From: Fodinibacter sp963833495
GTDB taxonomy: Bacteria > Actinomycetota > Actinomycetes > Actinomycetales > Dermatophilaceae
Direction: 5' to 3'
DNA length: 64,000 nt
Assembly (NCBI GenBank): GCA_963833495.1
Contig: CAWHYJ010000008.1
Span: 1-64,000 of the forward strand
The first letter of the stretch is position 1; the number at the start of each line of letters is the position of its first letter. Both the position numbers and the translations under genes were made by a program. The notes beneath the pieces were generated by a model. It had not been told where the DNA came from and searched no databases. It saw only the letters and a list, made by a program, of their open reading frames with translations. Below, piece by piece: positions 1-8,522 of this stretch.

Positions 1-41
1 TGACGCCCGTTTCGAACCACTGACACACAAGGACTACTGAC

Positions 42-311
42 ATGGCACACAAGAAGGGTGCGTCCTCGACCCGCAACGGTCGCGACAGCAACGCCCAGTA
101 CCTCGGCGTCAAGCGCTTCGGCGGCCAGGCCGTCAACACCGGCGAGATCCTCGTCCGCCAGCGCGGCACGCACTTCCACCCCGGTGACGGGGTCGGCCGT
201 GGCGGCGACGACACGCTGTTCGCGCTCGTCGCGGGTGCGGTCGAGTTCGGCACCAAGCGCGGCCGCAAGACCGTCAACATCATCCCGGCGGAGACCGTCG
301 CCGCGGAGTGA
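42..311 (+). CDS. rpmA: 50S ribosomal protein L27
   Basis: Structural protein of the large ribosomal subunit that lies near the peptidyl-transferase centre. The 89-aa product has the normal family length and the characteristic basic N-terminus MAHKKGASSTRNGRDS followed by LGVKRFGGQ. The ATG is preceded by AAGGAC about 8 nt upstream. The gene leads directly to obg, the usual actinobacterial order. rplU is expected just left of the window but is not visible. Confidence 0.98.
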   Translation: MAHKKGASSTRNGRDSNAQYLGVKRFGGQAVNTGEILVRQRGTHFHPGDGVGRGGDDTLFALVAGAVEFGTKRGRKTVNIIPAETVAAE

Positions 312-357
312 CTCCGGCGCCGGGTGCCTCGTCACCCGGCCGCATGACCACGTCGTG

Positions 358-385
358 AGGGGCGGGCCGCTTCCGGCCCGCCCCT
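358..385 (+). terminator. hairpin between rpmA and obg
   Basis: A perfect 12-bp GC-rich stem (AGGGGCGGGCCG with its complement) closes a CTTC tetraloop. No T-tract follows, as is common for high-GC actinobacterial terminators. It sits 47 nt after the rpmA stop and 50 nt before obg, so it probably attenuates read-through. Confidence 0.7.
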
Positions 386-434
386 TCCGGCGTCCTCCGA
401 GCTTTTGTCACCACAGACCAGAGGAGCGAGAAGC

Positions 435-1961
435 ATGACGACCTTCGTCGACCGCGTCGTGCTGCACGTCGCCGCCGGGAACGGTGGCCACGGCGTGGCC
501 TCGGTCAAGCGTGAGAAGTTCAAGCCGCTCGGCGGCCCCGACGGCGGCAACGGCGGCAAGGGTGGCTCGGTCGTCCTCGCGGTCGACCCACCGTCGACCA
601 CGCTGCTCGACTACCACCACACCCCGCACCGCAAGGCCACCAACGGCAAGCCGGGTGGTGGCGACGAGCGCAACGGCGCCGACGGCGGCGACCTCGTGCT
701 GCCGGTGCCCGAGGGCACCGTGGTCAAGGACGGCAACGGGTCGGTGCTCGCCGACCTGGTCGGGCACGACGCCACCTTCGTCGTCGCCCGCGGAGGCCGC
801 GGTGGCCTGGGCAACAAGGCGCTGGCCTCGCCCCGGCGCAAGGCGCCCGGCTTCGCCCTGCTCGGCGAGCCCGGTGAGTCCATCGACATCGTGCTCGAGG
901 CTCGATTCGCTCGCCGACGTCGCGCTGATCGGCTTCCCGAGCGCCGGCAAGTCCTCGCTCGTCTCGGTGATGTCGGCCGCGCGGCCCAAGATCGCCGACT
1001 ACCCGTTCACCACCCTGGTGCCCAACCTCGGGGTCGTCAACGCCGGGTCGCAGCGCTTCACGATGGCCGACGTGCCCGGGCTGATCCCCGGCGCGAGCGA
1101 GGGCAAGGGCCTCGGGCTGGAGTTCCTGCGCCACGTCGAGCGCTGCTCGGTTCTGGTGCACGTGGTCGACTGCGCCACCCTCGAGCCGAACCGTGACCCG
1201 ATGACCGACCTCGAGGTGATCGAGGCCGAGCTCGCCGCCTACGTCACCGACGACTCGCTCGGCGGCCGGCCGCTGTCGGACCGCACCCGGATCATCGTGC
1301 TCAACAAGGCCGACGTGCCCGACGCCCTCGACCTGGCCGAGATGGTGCGGCCGCTGCTCGAGGAGCGTGGCCTCGAGGTGCACATCGTCTCGGCGGTCGC
1401 GCACACCGGGCTCGAGGAGCTCACGTTCGCGCTGGCCCGCCACGTGCTCGCGGCCCGGGCCGAGATCGAGTCGCGGGTCATCGAGCGGCCGCGGGTCGTC
1501 ATCCGGCCGGTCGCCGTCGACGACGCCGGGTTCGTCGCGCGCCGCAACACCCCCGACGGCGAGGTCTTCCGGGTGCTCGGAGAGCGTGCCCGGCGCTGGA
1601 TCAACCAGACCGACTTCTCCGACGACGCGGCCGTGGGCTACCTCGCCGACCGGCTCAGCCGGCTCGGCGTCGAGGACGCGCTGCTCAAGGCCGGCGCCGT
1701 GTCGGGCTCGACGGTGCTCATCGGGCCCGAGGACAACGCCGTGGTCTTCGACTGGGAGCCCACGATGACGGCCGGTGCCGGCGCTGCTCGGCGGCCCGCG
1801 CGGCAGCGACGTGCGGATCGAGGCCGAGGGCGGGCGCAAGACCCGCGACGAGCGCCGTGCGCACTTCCACGCCCGCAAGGACGCCCAGACGGCGGCTCGC
1901 ACCGAGCTCGCACAGGAGCGCGACGCCGGGCACTGGGCGTCCGTGGCCGACGAGGACTCGA
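435..1961 (+). CDS. obg: GTPase Obg/CgtA (frameshifted in this sequence)
   Basis: Essential ribosome-associated GTPase acting in 50S maturation and stress signalling. In order, the restored product has the glycine-rich Obg fold (TTFVDRVVLHVAAGNGGHG onward), a G domain with P-loop GFPSAGKSS, DVPGLI and NKAD motifs, and the actinobacterial C-terminal OCT domain ending near GHWASVADED. The ATG at 435 is preferred over the in-frame TTG at 405 because GAGGAGCGAG lies just upstream. The frame is broken near 898 (extra G after GTGCTCGAG) and near 1773 (extra G). An extra C near 1959 removes the expected TGA, so the raw reading runs into proB. All three are repaired by removing one base, so sequence error is the likeliest cause. 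Confidence 0.93.
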
Positions 1962-1966
1962 CCCGG

Positions 1967-3099
1967 ATGCCGGACACCGCCGCGGGTCTTCGGCGCACCG
2001 TGGGCGGGGGGCACCGCCTCGTGGTGAAGGTGGGGTCGTCCTCGCTGACTACGGCCGATGGTGGGACCGCTCGACCTCGGCGCGCTCGGTGCCCTGGTCG
2101 ACGTGCTGGCGGCGCGCCGCGCGGCGGGTCACCAGGTGGTGCTGGTGTCGTCGGGGGCCATCGCCGCCGGCATCCGCCCGCTGGGGCTGGCGCGGCGGCC
2201 CTCCGACCTGGCCACCCAGCAGGCGGCGGCGTCGGTGGGGCAGGGGGCGCTGGTCGCTGCCTACCAAGCGGCCTTCTCGGCGCACGGGCTCGGCCGTGGG
2301 GCAGGTGCTGCTGACCGCTGACGACGTCACCCGGCGCACCCACTACACGAATGCCCGGCGCACCCTGGAACGGCTGCTCGAGCTCGGCATCGTGCCGATC
2401 GTCAACGAGAACGACACGGTGGCCACGCACGAGATCCGGTTCGGTGACAACGACCGGCTGGCGGCGCTGGTGTCCGACCTGGTCGCGGCCGACGGGCTGG
2501 TGCTGCTCACCGACGTCGACGCGCTCTACGACGGGCCGCCGTCGCGCGGCGGTTCGCGGCGGGTGCCGCTCGTGGCGACGACCGACGACCTCGATGCGGT
2601 GACGATCGGCGGCACCGGGTCGGCTGTGGGCTCGGGCGGGATGGTGACCAAGGTGGAGGCGGCCGGCATCGCCGGTGCGGCCGGCATCCCGACGCTGTTG
2701 ACCCGGCTCGCCGACGTGACGGCGGCACTGTCCGGTGCTGACCTCGGGACCGTCTTCGCGCCGGCGGCCGCGACCCGGGCATCACGCAAGCGCTGGCTGG
2801 CACACGCGACCACGGCGCGCGGGCGCCTGCTGCTCGACGACGGCGCGGTCGCGGCGGTGACGGTGCGGCGCAAGTCGCTGCTGCCCGCCGGCATCACGGG
2901 GGTCGAGGGGGCGTTCGCCGCCGGGGACCCGGTCGACGTGTGCACGCCCGAGGGGCTGGTCATCGCCCGCGGGTTGGTCAACTACGCCTCGGCGGAGCTG
3001 CCTCGGCTGCTCGGGCGCTCGACGCGCGACCTGGCCCGCGAGCTCGGGCCGGCGTACGAGCGCGAGGTCATCCACCGCGACGACCTCGTGGTGCTCTGA
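1967..3099 (+). CDS. proB: glutamate 5-kinase (frameshifted)
   Basis: Phosphorylates glutamate in the first step of proline synthesis; its partner ProA lies at 4421-5713, separated by pdxY. The product starts with RLVVKVGSSSLTT (kinase N-terminus), then SSGAIAAG, VNENDTVATHEIRFGDND and TGGM-like GSGGMVTK segments. A C-terminal PUA domain (about the last 75 aa, KSLLPAGITGVEGAFAAGD) follows. Two further one-base surpluses, near 2053 and 2296, break the frame. The start at ATG 1967 directly after the obg end is inferred; GTG codons closer to the kinase core are possible alternatives. Confidence 0.92.
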
Positions 3100-3103
3100 G
3101 CGA

Positions 3104-3958
3104 CTAGCGCAGCTGCTGCACCTCGAACTGCATCCGGGGGTGGGCGATGGCGTCCTGGCTCTGCACGAGCTGCAGCTCACGGCGGCCCGACTCGTGGGTG
3201 GTCGTGAGCAGGTCGAAGACGCTGGAGACGGTGCGCCCGAGGGCGAGGCCGGCATCACCGGTCTGGAGCAGGTGTGCGGTGAACAGCGCGGCGGTGACGT
3301 CGCCGGAGCCATTGGCCTTCATCGGCAGCTGGGGGGTCTGCACGATCCAGGCTCCCTCACCGTGCACCGCGAGCATCTCGATCGTGCCCTCGGGGCGGTC
3401 CGGGCGCAGCACGCTGGTGACGAGCACCGTGCCCGGGCCCATGTCACGGGCTCGCTCGACCGAGTCGAGGGTGGAGTCGAGGTCGGCTGGGTCGGTCTCG
3501 GTGAGGAAGCCGAGCTCGAACTGGTTGGGGGTGATCAGGTCGGCCTTGGGCACGACCTTCTCGCGCAGCAGCACGGGGATCGCGGGGTGGACGAAGCAGC
3601 CGGATGCCGCGTTGCCCATGACCGGGTCGCAGGCGTAGATGGCGCCCGGGTTGGCGGCCTTGGTGCGGGCGACGGCATCGAGGATGACCTCGCCGATCTG
3701 CTCGCCGCCCTGATAGCCGGACAGCACGGCGTCGACCTCGGGCAGGGCGCCGCGCTCCTCGATGCCGGTGACGACCTCGCGCACGTCGTCGGGAGCCATC
3801 AACGGGCCGCGCCAGGCGCCGTAGCCGGTGTGGTTGGAGAAGTGCACGGTGTGCACTGGCCACACCTCCACGCCGAGCCGCTGGAGCGGGAAGACGGCGG
3901 CGGAGTTGCCGACGTGGCCGTAGGCCACCGAGGACTGGATGGACAGGATCGTCGTCAC
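3104..3958 (-). CDS. pdxY: pyridoxal/pyridoxamine kinase PdxY
   Basis: ATP-dependent kinase of vitamin B6 salvage (ribokinase-like fold, cytoplasmic). The 284-aa product begins ILSIQSSVAYGHVGNSAA, the PdxY/PdxK substrate-binding N-terminus. It contains YACDPVMGN, ITPNQFELGFLTE and the anion-hole motif MKANGSGDV near the C-terminus. It is convergent with proB, with only 4 bp between the two stops, so the proB/proA pair is interrupted by an oppositely oriented gene. Confidence 0.94.
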   Translation of the reverse strand: MTTILSIQSSVAYGHVGNSAAVFPLQRLGVEVWPVHTVHFSNHTGYGAWRGPLMAPDDVREVVTGIEERGALPEVDAVLSGYQGGEQIGEVILDAVARTKAANPGAIYACDPVMGNAASGCFVHPAIPVLLREKVVPKADLITPNQFELGFLTETDPADLDSTLDSVERARDMGPGTVLVTSVLRPDRPEGTIEMLAVHGEGAWIVQTPQLPMKANGSGDVTAALFTAHLLQTGDAGLALGRTVSSVFDLLTTTHESGRRELQLVQSQDAIAHPRMQFEVQQLR

Positions 3959-4248
3959 CGGCCCATCCTCGCACCCGGGTGGACCCGACCGCGGCGCGCC
4001 ATCGAAGCTGCCTGCGGTGCCTCAGGAGGCTGGGGCGCGTCCCGCGAGGCGCCCGACGAGGGTCCAACTGGGGGACGCCCGGATGCTTCGCCTCATGAGC
4101 CGCGCCGCCAGCAACCCCCTATGTGCTGCCGGCCTGTCCGCCACGTGAAGCACATCGGCGGTTGGTGCCCCGTTGGCTCACCCGGTGAAGCATCCGGACC
4201 TCTCCTCAGATGGGTTCCCGGGGGCGCCCAGGAAACGTCTCCCGGCCA

Positions 4249-4313
4249 CTATTGGATGCACCCCCTCAGTGAGCAACTTTGAAAGTTGCTCACTGGTGGT
4301 GAGCATCCAATAG
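4249..4313. repeat. nested inverted repeat in the pdxY-proA gap
   Basis: The 3959-4420 gap has no convincing gene. It holds two nested palindromes. The outer arms are CTATTGGATGC (4249-4259) and GCATCCAATAG (4303-4313). The inner arms are AGTGAGCAACTTT (4268-4280) and AAAGTTGCTCACT (4282-4294), around a single G. The AT-rich inner arms stand out in this genome. It lacks a T-tract and lies about 110 bp before proA, so it is a dispersed repeat or cruciform rather than a clear terminator. Confidence 0.75.
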
Positions 4314-4420
4314 GGGCCACGCACACACATCCCTCCGGGCCCGCCTGCGGCCTCCGGTCCGCTGCTCGAGCCGTGGGAGGCCCGGCGCACCCCAGCGCCG
4401 CGCGGCATACCCTTGGAGGC

Positions 4421-5713
4421 ATGGCTGACCGCACCTCCGGTATCGACCCGGCCGACGTCGAGCGGGTCCGCGAGCTCGCCGAGGCGGCCCGCACCGCCTC
4501 CCGCCGCCTCGCCCAGCTGACCCGGGCCGAGAAGGACGCCGCGCTGCGCACCCTCGCCGACGACCTCGAGGACGCCACCGACGACGTCGTCGCCGCCAAC
4601 GAGCGCGACCTCGCCCGCGGCCGCGAGAACGGCATGTCCGACAGCCTCCAGGACCGCCTGCGCCTCGACCCGCCCCGCCTCGCCGCCGTGGCCCAGGCCC
4701 TGCGCGACATCGCCGCCCTGCCCGACCCGGTCGGCGAGGTGGTGCGCGGCTCCACCCTCGCCAACGGCCTGCAGATCCGCCAGGTCCGCGTGCCGATGGG
4801 CGTGGTCGGCATGATCTACGAGGCCCGTCCCAACGTCACCGTCGACGCCGCAGGCCTGGGCCTGAAGAGCGGCAACGCCGTCATCCTGCGTGGTGGCAGC
4901 GCCGCTGCCGACACCAACCGCGCCACGGTCGCGGTCCTGCGCGCCAGCCTCGAGCGCCAGGGACTGCCCGCGGATGCCGTCGGCCTCCTCGAGGGCGGCC
5001 ACGGCGCCGTCCGCGCGCTGATGACCGCCCGCGGCCTGGTCGACCTGCTCATCCCGCGCGGCGGCGCCGACCTCATCCAGACCGTGGTCACCGAGTCGAC
5101 CGTCCCCGTCATCGAGACCGGCATCGGGAACTGCCACGTCTACGTCGACCGGGCCGCCGACCTCGACAAGGCGCTGGCCATCACGGTCAACTCCAAGACC
5201 CACCGGCCCAGCGTGTGCAACGCGGCCGAGTCGCTGCTGGTGCACCGCGACGTCGCCGCCGCGTTCCTGCCCAAGGCGCTCGCGGCGCTCGCCGGTGAGG
5301 GCGTCGCGCTGCACACCGACCCGGATGCCGGTGCGCAGGCCGACACCGCGGGCGTCGCCCACGACACGGCAACCGACGAGCACTTCGCCACCGAGTTCCA
5401 CGGCCTGGAGATGTCGGTCGGCGTGGTCGACGACCTCGACGCGGCGCTCGACCACATCCGCCGCTACGGCTCGGGCCACACCGAGGCGATCGTCACCGAG
5501 GACCGCGCCGCCGCCCGCCGTTTCACCGCCGAGGTCGACGCGGCGGCGGTCATGGTCAACGCGAGCACCCGCTTCACCGACGGCGGCGAGTTCGGCTTCG
5601 GTGCCGAGATCGGCATCTCGACCCAGAAGCTGCACGCCCGCGGCCCGATGGCCCTGCCCGAGCTGACGACGACCAAGTGGGTCGTCGAGGGCGACGGTCA
5701 GATCCGGGTCTGA
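4421..5713 (+). CDS. proA: glutamate-5-semialdehyde dehydrogenase
   Basis: Reduces gamma-glutamyl phosphate to glutamate semialdehyde in proline synthesis, working with ProB. The 430-aa product is full length. It shows VPMGVVGMIYEARPNVTVD, the cofactor-region GNAVILRGGSAA, IPRGGADLI and the catalytic cysteine in PSVCNAAES. The ATG at 4421 is preceded by TTGGAGG and by a -10-like TACCCT 7 nt upstream, so it may be both leaderless-like and SD-led. The stop overlaps the convergent glycosyltransferase by 16 bp. Confidence 0.97.
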   Translation: MADRTSGIDPADVERVRELAEAARTASRRLAQLTRAEKDAALRTLADDLEDATDDVVAANERDLARGRENGMSDSLQDRLRLDPPRLAAVAQALRDIAALPDPVGEVVRGSTLANGLQIRQVRVPMGVVGMIYEARPNVTVDAAGLGLKSGNAVILRGGSAAADTNRATVAVLRASLERQGLPADAVGLLEGGHGAVRALMTARGLVDLLIPRGGADLIQTVVTESTVPVIETGIGNCHVYVDRAADLDKALAITVNSKTHRPSVCNAAESLLVHRDVAAAFLPKALAALAGEGVALHTDPDAGAQADTAGVAHDTATDEHFATEFHGLEMSVGVVDDLDAALDHIRRYGSGHTEAIVTEDRAAARRFTAEVDAAAVMVNASTRFTDGGEFGFGAEIGISTQKLHARGPMALPELTTTKWVVEGDGQIRV

Positions 5714-5720
5714 CCGTCGC
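5691..5720. terminator. hairpin formed by two overlapping stop regions
   Basis: Perfect 12-bp arms GCGACGGTCAGA (5691-5702) and TCTGACCGTCGC (5709-5720) enclose a 6-nt loop. The hairpin encodes the last residues of ProA (plus strand) and of the glycosyltransferase (minus strand) and contains both stop codons. It can act as a bidirectional terminator. Confidence 0.75.
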
Positions 5721-6675
5721 GGCTCTCGCCGGCGGCCACGTCGAGCGAGTCGTGGGCGACGAAGTACGACGGTCGCGCCTGCAGGGCGACGTAGGTGCGG
5801 CCCACGTACTCCCCGAGGATGCCGAGCGCGAGCAGCTGCACCGCGCCCACCGCCGCGACGATGACGACCGTGGACGTCCAGCCGGGAAGGGTGTTCCCGA
5901 GCAGCAGCGCCACGAGCGCGTAGACGAGCACGCCGATCGCCGCCAGCCCACCGACCAGCCCGATCCAGGTGGCAAAGCGCAGCGGTGCGGTTGAGAACCC
6001 GGTGATGCCGTCGACCGAGAGCCGGATCATCTTGCCCAAGGGGTACTTGGAGTCGCCGGCGGCACGGGCCGCCCGTGAGTAGTTCACCGAGGCACTCGGG
6101 AACCCCAGCGCGGGCACGACGAGCCGCAGCACCCGGCCGTGCTCGGGAAGGGCGTTCACGGCATCCACGGTGGCGCGGGACATCATCCGGTAGTCGCCGG
6201 CATCCACCTTGGCGTCGACGTCCGACATCGCGCGGATCGAGCGGTAGAACGCCCGGGCCGTGACCCGCTTGAACGCGGTGTCGGTGGACCGGTCGGTGCG
6301 CACGCCGTAGACGACGTCGACGCCCTGGCCGCGCGCGACGGCGAGCATCTCGCCGATCACCTCGGGGGGGTCCTGCAGGTCGGCGTCGAGGGTCACGACC
6401 CACTGTCCCCTGGCGCGGGCCAGCCCGGCCGAGATGGCGGCCTGGTGCCCGGCGTTGGCGCGCAACCGGACCACGCGCACCTGCGGCCACTCGCGCCGCA
6501 GCCGTTGCAGCAGCACGGGGGTGCCGTCGGTGGAGCCGTCGTCGACGCAGAGGATCTCGTAGGACACACCCCACCCGTCCGCGGCCGGGCGCAGCCGCTC
6601 GACGAGCAGCGGCAGCACCGCCTCCTCGTTGTACATGGGGACCACGACGCTCAGGTCGACCGGGGCGGTGGGCAT
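5698..6675 (-). CDS. GT2 family (DPM1/GtrB-like) membrane glycosyltransferase
   Basis: Probably transfers a sugar from a nucleotide donor to polyprenyl phosphate at the cytoplasmic membrane. The 325-aa product starts VDLSVVVPMYNEEAVL, has CVDDGSTDGT and TLDADLQDPP (the DxD-type metal site), and ends with two hydrophobic spans (about residues 230-285) typical of GtrB/ArnC-like enzymes. I chose the ATG at 6675, because TACCCT lies 6 nt upstream and conservation starts there; the frame stays open further upstream. A structured leader and a hairpin precede it (6761-6965). The acceptor and sugar cannot be told from sequence. Confidence 0.9.
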   Translation of the reverse strand: MPTAPVDLSVVVPMYNEEAVLPLLVERLRPAADGWGVSYEILCVDDGSTDGTPVLLQRLRREWPQVRVVRLRANAGHQAAISAGLARARGQWVVTLDADLQDPPEVIGEMLAVARGQGVDVVYGVRTDRSTDTAFKRVTARAFYRSIRAMSDVDAKVDAGDYRMMSRATVDAVNALPEHGRVLRLVVPALGFPSASVNYSRAARAAGDSKYPLGKMIRLSVDGITGFSTAPLRFATWIGLVGGLAAIGVLVYALVALLLGNTLPGWTSTVVIVAAVGAVQLLALGILGEYVGRTYVALQARPSYFVAHDSLDVAAGESRDGQTRI

Positions 6676-6760
6676 GGGGCAAGGGTAGATGGCCCGGCTC
6701 GAGCCCACCGGCCGGCAGGCGTCCCCCGCCGCGGCGGCATCCCCGCTGGACCCGACGGCT

Positions 6761-6792
6761 GAAGGCCCCCGAGTATGAGATCGGGGGCCTTC
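6761..6792 (-). terminator. leader hairpin upstream of the glycosyltransferase
   Basis: A perfect 12-bp stem (GAAGGCCCCCGA with TCGGGGGCCTTC) and an 8-nt loop lie between the putative riboswitch and the glycosyltransferase start on the minus strand. No gene ends here on either strand, which suggests a regulatory rather than a gene-end terminator. Confidence 0.7.
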
Positions 6793-6814
6793 GGCGGCCG
6801 GCGGTGCCGACGTG

Positions 6815-6965
6815 TCGAGCCGGTCGGTCCCTGCGGCGTGAACCGCTGGGTCAGCCACGCGACGGTGGCGCCGCCCCCCTGAAGGGACGAGCTTCGACTC
6901 AGGTCGTTTGGCCGCGGCACCCACGCCGTCGCGCGCTCGTGACCTCCCCTTGCGGGGCTGCCACG
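6815..6965 (-). promoter_or_regulatory. structured leader, candidate c-di-AMP (ydaO-type) riboswitch
   Basis: On the minus strand, CGCGACGG and CCGTCGCG form a perfect outer helix around an internal CCTGA/TCAGG hairpin. Downstream, the ordered blocks CAGC, CAC and CGCAGG resemble the 3' part of ydaO-type (c-di-AMP) riboswitches, as I remember the family. It is followed by the 6761-6792 hairpin and then the glycosyltransferase. The family call is a guess from memory; the structure itself is visible. Confidence 0.45.
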
Positions 6966-7232
6966 TCCGTCCCAGCAAGCCGGGCGAGGTCGGTGCCGTT
7001 ATCCGTACGACCCGCCTCCGTGGCCATTTCGACGACTTCTCGCCGAAGCGGTCTCGGGGGCGTGACGACCTTTCTAGTGCCGAAATGGCCTGCCGCGCAA
7101 GCGCACACGGGCAAATATGGGTGGTATCTCAGGCCCCGGCGTGTCGTCCACAAGGGGTGAGCGCAAGGCCCCCCGTCGTGCACAGGGCTGTGGACGAAGT
7201 CGGTGGACAGCCGAGGCGCTAGGCTGGCCCGC

Positions 7233-7496
7233 ATGTCGATGACCGTTGCCCGCTTCCTGAGCGAGGAGCTGCCCACCGCCCGCGAGCTGCCGATGCCGCC
7301 GTGGCTGTTCGCCGTCATCGCCCTGGTCGCTTTCGCCTTCCTCCTCGGGGTCACCTGGTCCTTCCGCGGCACCGCGCAGAAGTACGCCCGCCCCGACCTG
7401 CGGGGCGTGAAGCCCGGCGAGGCCGGCACCGGCCCGGCCCACCCCGAGGACGACGAGGCGCACTGGCCCGAGCACCCCGGGCACGGCCACTCCTGA
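7233..7496 (+). CDS. small single-span membrane protein
   Basis: An 87-aa protein with one hydrophobic segment (about residues 22-41, WLFAVIALVAFAFLLGVTW) and a charged His/Glu/Pro-rich tail. Its family is not recognised. It is 11 bp upstream of nadD and probably cotranscribed with it. TAGGCT lies 7 nt before the ATG and no Shine-Dalgarno is seen, so translation is probably leaderless. The gap to its left (6966-7232) carries three TCGTSCACA-like motifs. Confidence 0.8.
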   Translation: MSMTVARFLSEELPTARELPMPPWLFAVIALVAFAFLLGVTWSFRGTAQKYARPDLRGVKPGEAGTGPAHPEDDEAHWPEHPGHGHS

Positions 7497-7507
7497 GCGC
7501 CGCACGC

Positions 7508-8155
7508 ATGCGGCTCGGGGTGATGGGTGGGACCTTCGACCCCATCCACCACGGTCACCTCGTCGCCGCCTCCGAGGTGCAGTCCCTCCTCGGTCTCGAC
7601 GAGGTCGTCTTCGTCCCCACCGGACAGCCCTGGCAGAAGGAGGGGCGCGACGTCGCCCCGGCCGAGCACCGCTACCTGATGACCGTGGTCGCGACGGCAT
7701 CCAACCCTCGCTTCACGGTCTCGCGGGTCGACATCGACCGTCACGGCCCCACGTACACCATCGACACCCTGCGCGACCTTCGCGACCAGCGCCCCGACGC
7801 CGAGCTGTTCTTCATCACCGGCGCCGACGCTCTGGCGCAGATCCTGTCCTGGAAGGACTCCGACGAGCTGTTCGCGCTCGCCCAGTTCATCGGGGTCACC
7901 CGCCCCGGCTACCACCTGACCGAGACCGGCCTGCCCGCGGACCGTGTCGACCTGATGGAGGTGCCCGCCATGGCGATCAGCTCCACCGACTGCCGCGACC
8001 GCGTCCACGCGGGGGAGCCGGTCTGGTACCTCGTGCCCGACGGCGTCGTGCAGTACATCTCCAAGCACCACTTGTATGCCGCGCCGCCTCCCGACGCGGC
8101 CCCGAGCACTCCGAACCCCCAGAACCCCACCGAGGAGCACCGTGACCGCCACTGA
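7508..8155 (+). CDS. nadD: nicotinate-nucleotide adenylyltransferase
   Basis: Adenylates nicotinate mononucleotide in NAD synthesis. The 215-aa product has the nucleotidyltransferase signature GGTFDPIHHGHL at residues 7-18 and the C-terminal ISSTDCR (ISSTxxR) motif. A proline-rich tail follows. It is the first of three overlapping genes with rsfS and the phosphatase, matching the Rv2421c-Rv2420c-Rv2419c order known in mycobacteria. Confidence 0.96.
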   Translation: MRLGVMGGTFDPIHHGHLVAASEVQSLLGLDEVVFVPTGQPWQKEGRDVAPAEHRYLMTVVATASNPRFTVSRVDIDRHGPTYTIDTLRDLRDQRPDAELFFITGADALAQILSWKDSDELFALAQFIGVTRPGYHLTETGLPADRVDLMEVPAMAISSTDCRDRVHAGEPVWYLVPDGVVQYISKHHLYAAPPPDAAPSTPNPQNPTEEHRDRH

Positions 8156-8522
8156 CCGCGCGCTGGAGCTGGCCCGAGCAGCGGCCGGCGCCGCCGCCGC
8201 CAAGCTCGCGACCACCATCACGGGCATCGACGTCTCGGAGCAGCTCGCGCTGACCGACGTCTTCGTCATCGTCTCCGCCGAGTCCGAGCGGCAGGTCGGC
8301 TCGATCGTCGACGAGGTCGAGGACGTGCTGCGCGACATGGGCACCAAGCCGGTGCGCCGCGAGGGTCAGCGCGAGGGGCGCTGGGTGCTCATCGACTTCG
8401 TCGACATCGTGGTGCACGTGCAGCACGACGAGGAGCGCTCCTTCTACGAGCTCGAGCGGCTCTGGAAGGACTGCCCGAGCATCGACCTCGGCGTCGTCGG
8501 CACCGAGCAGGGCGGTCGGTGA
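8142..8522 (+). CDS. rsfS: ribosomal silencing factor RsfS
   Basis: Binds L14 and blocks subunit joining when nutrients are scarce. The 126-aa product shows the family segments TDVFVIVSAESERQV and WVLIDFVDIVVHVQ with FYELERLW. The start is GTG 8142, inside the end of nadD, with GAGGAG 6 nt upstream; starting later would remove the N-terminal helix. Its stop overlaps the next GTG (GTGA). Confidence 0.95.
   Translation: MTATDRALELARAAAGAAAAKLATTITGIDVSEQLALTDVFVIVSAESERQVGSIVDEVEDVLRDMGTKPVRREGQREGRWVLIDFVDIVVHVQHDEERSFYELERLWKDCPSIDLGVVGTEQGGR

Noticed and set aside
484..3099. An Obg-ProB fusion protein
   Set aside because: The fused reading needs one-base surpluses that also break both genes. 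Removing the extra base near 1959 restores a TGA just before proB.
4178..6682. Long antisense ORF over proA (about 830 codons)
   Set aside because: High-GC shadow ORF. The opposite strand encodes a complete ProA with all catalytic motifs.
7074..8347. Antisense ORFs over nadD and rsfS
   Set aside because: Low-complexity Arg/Pro/Gly-rich translations typical of reverse-frame artefacts over confirmed genes.
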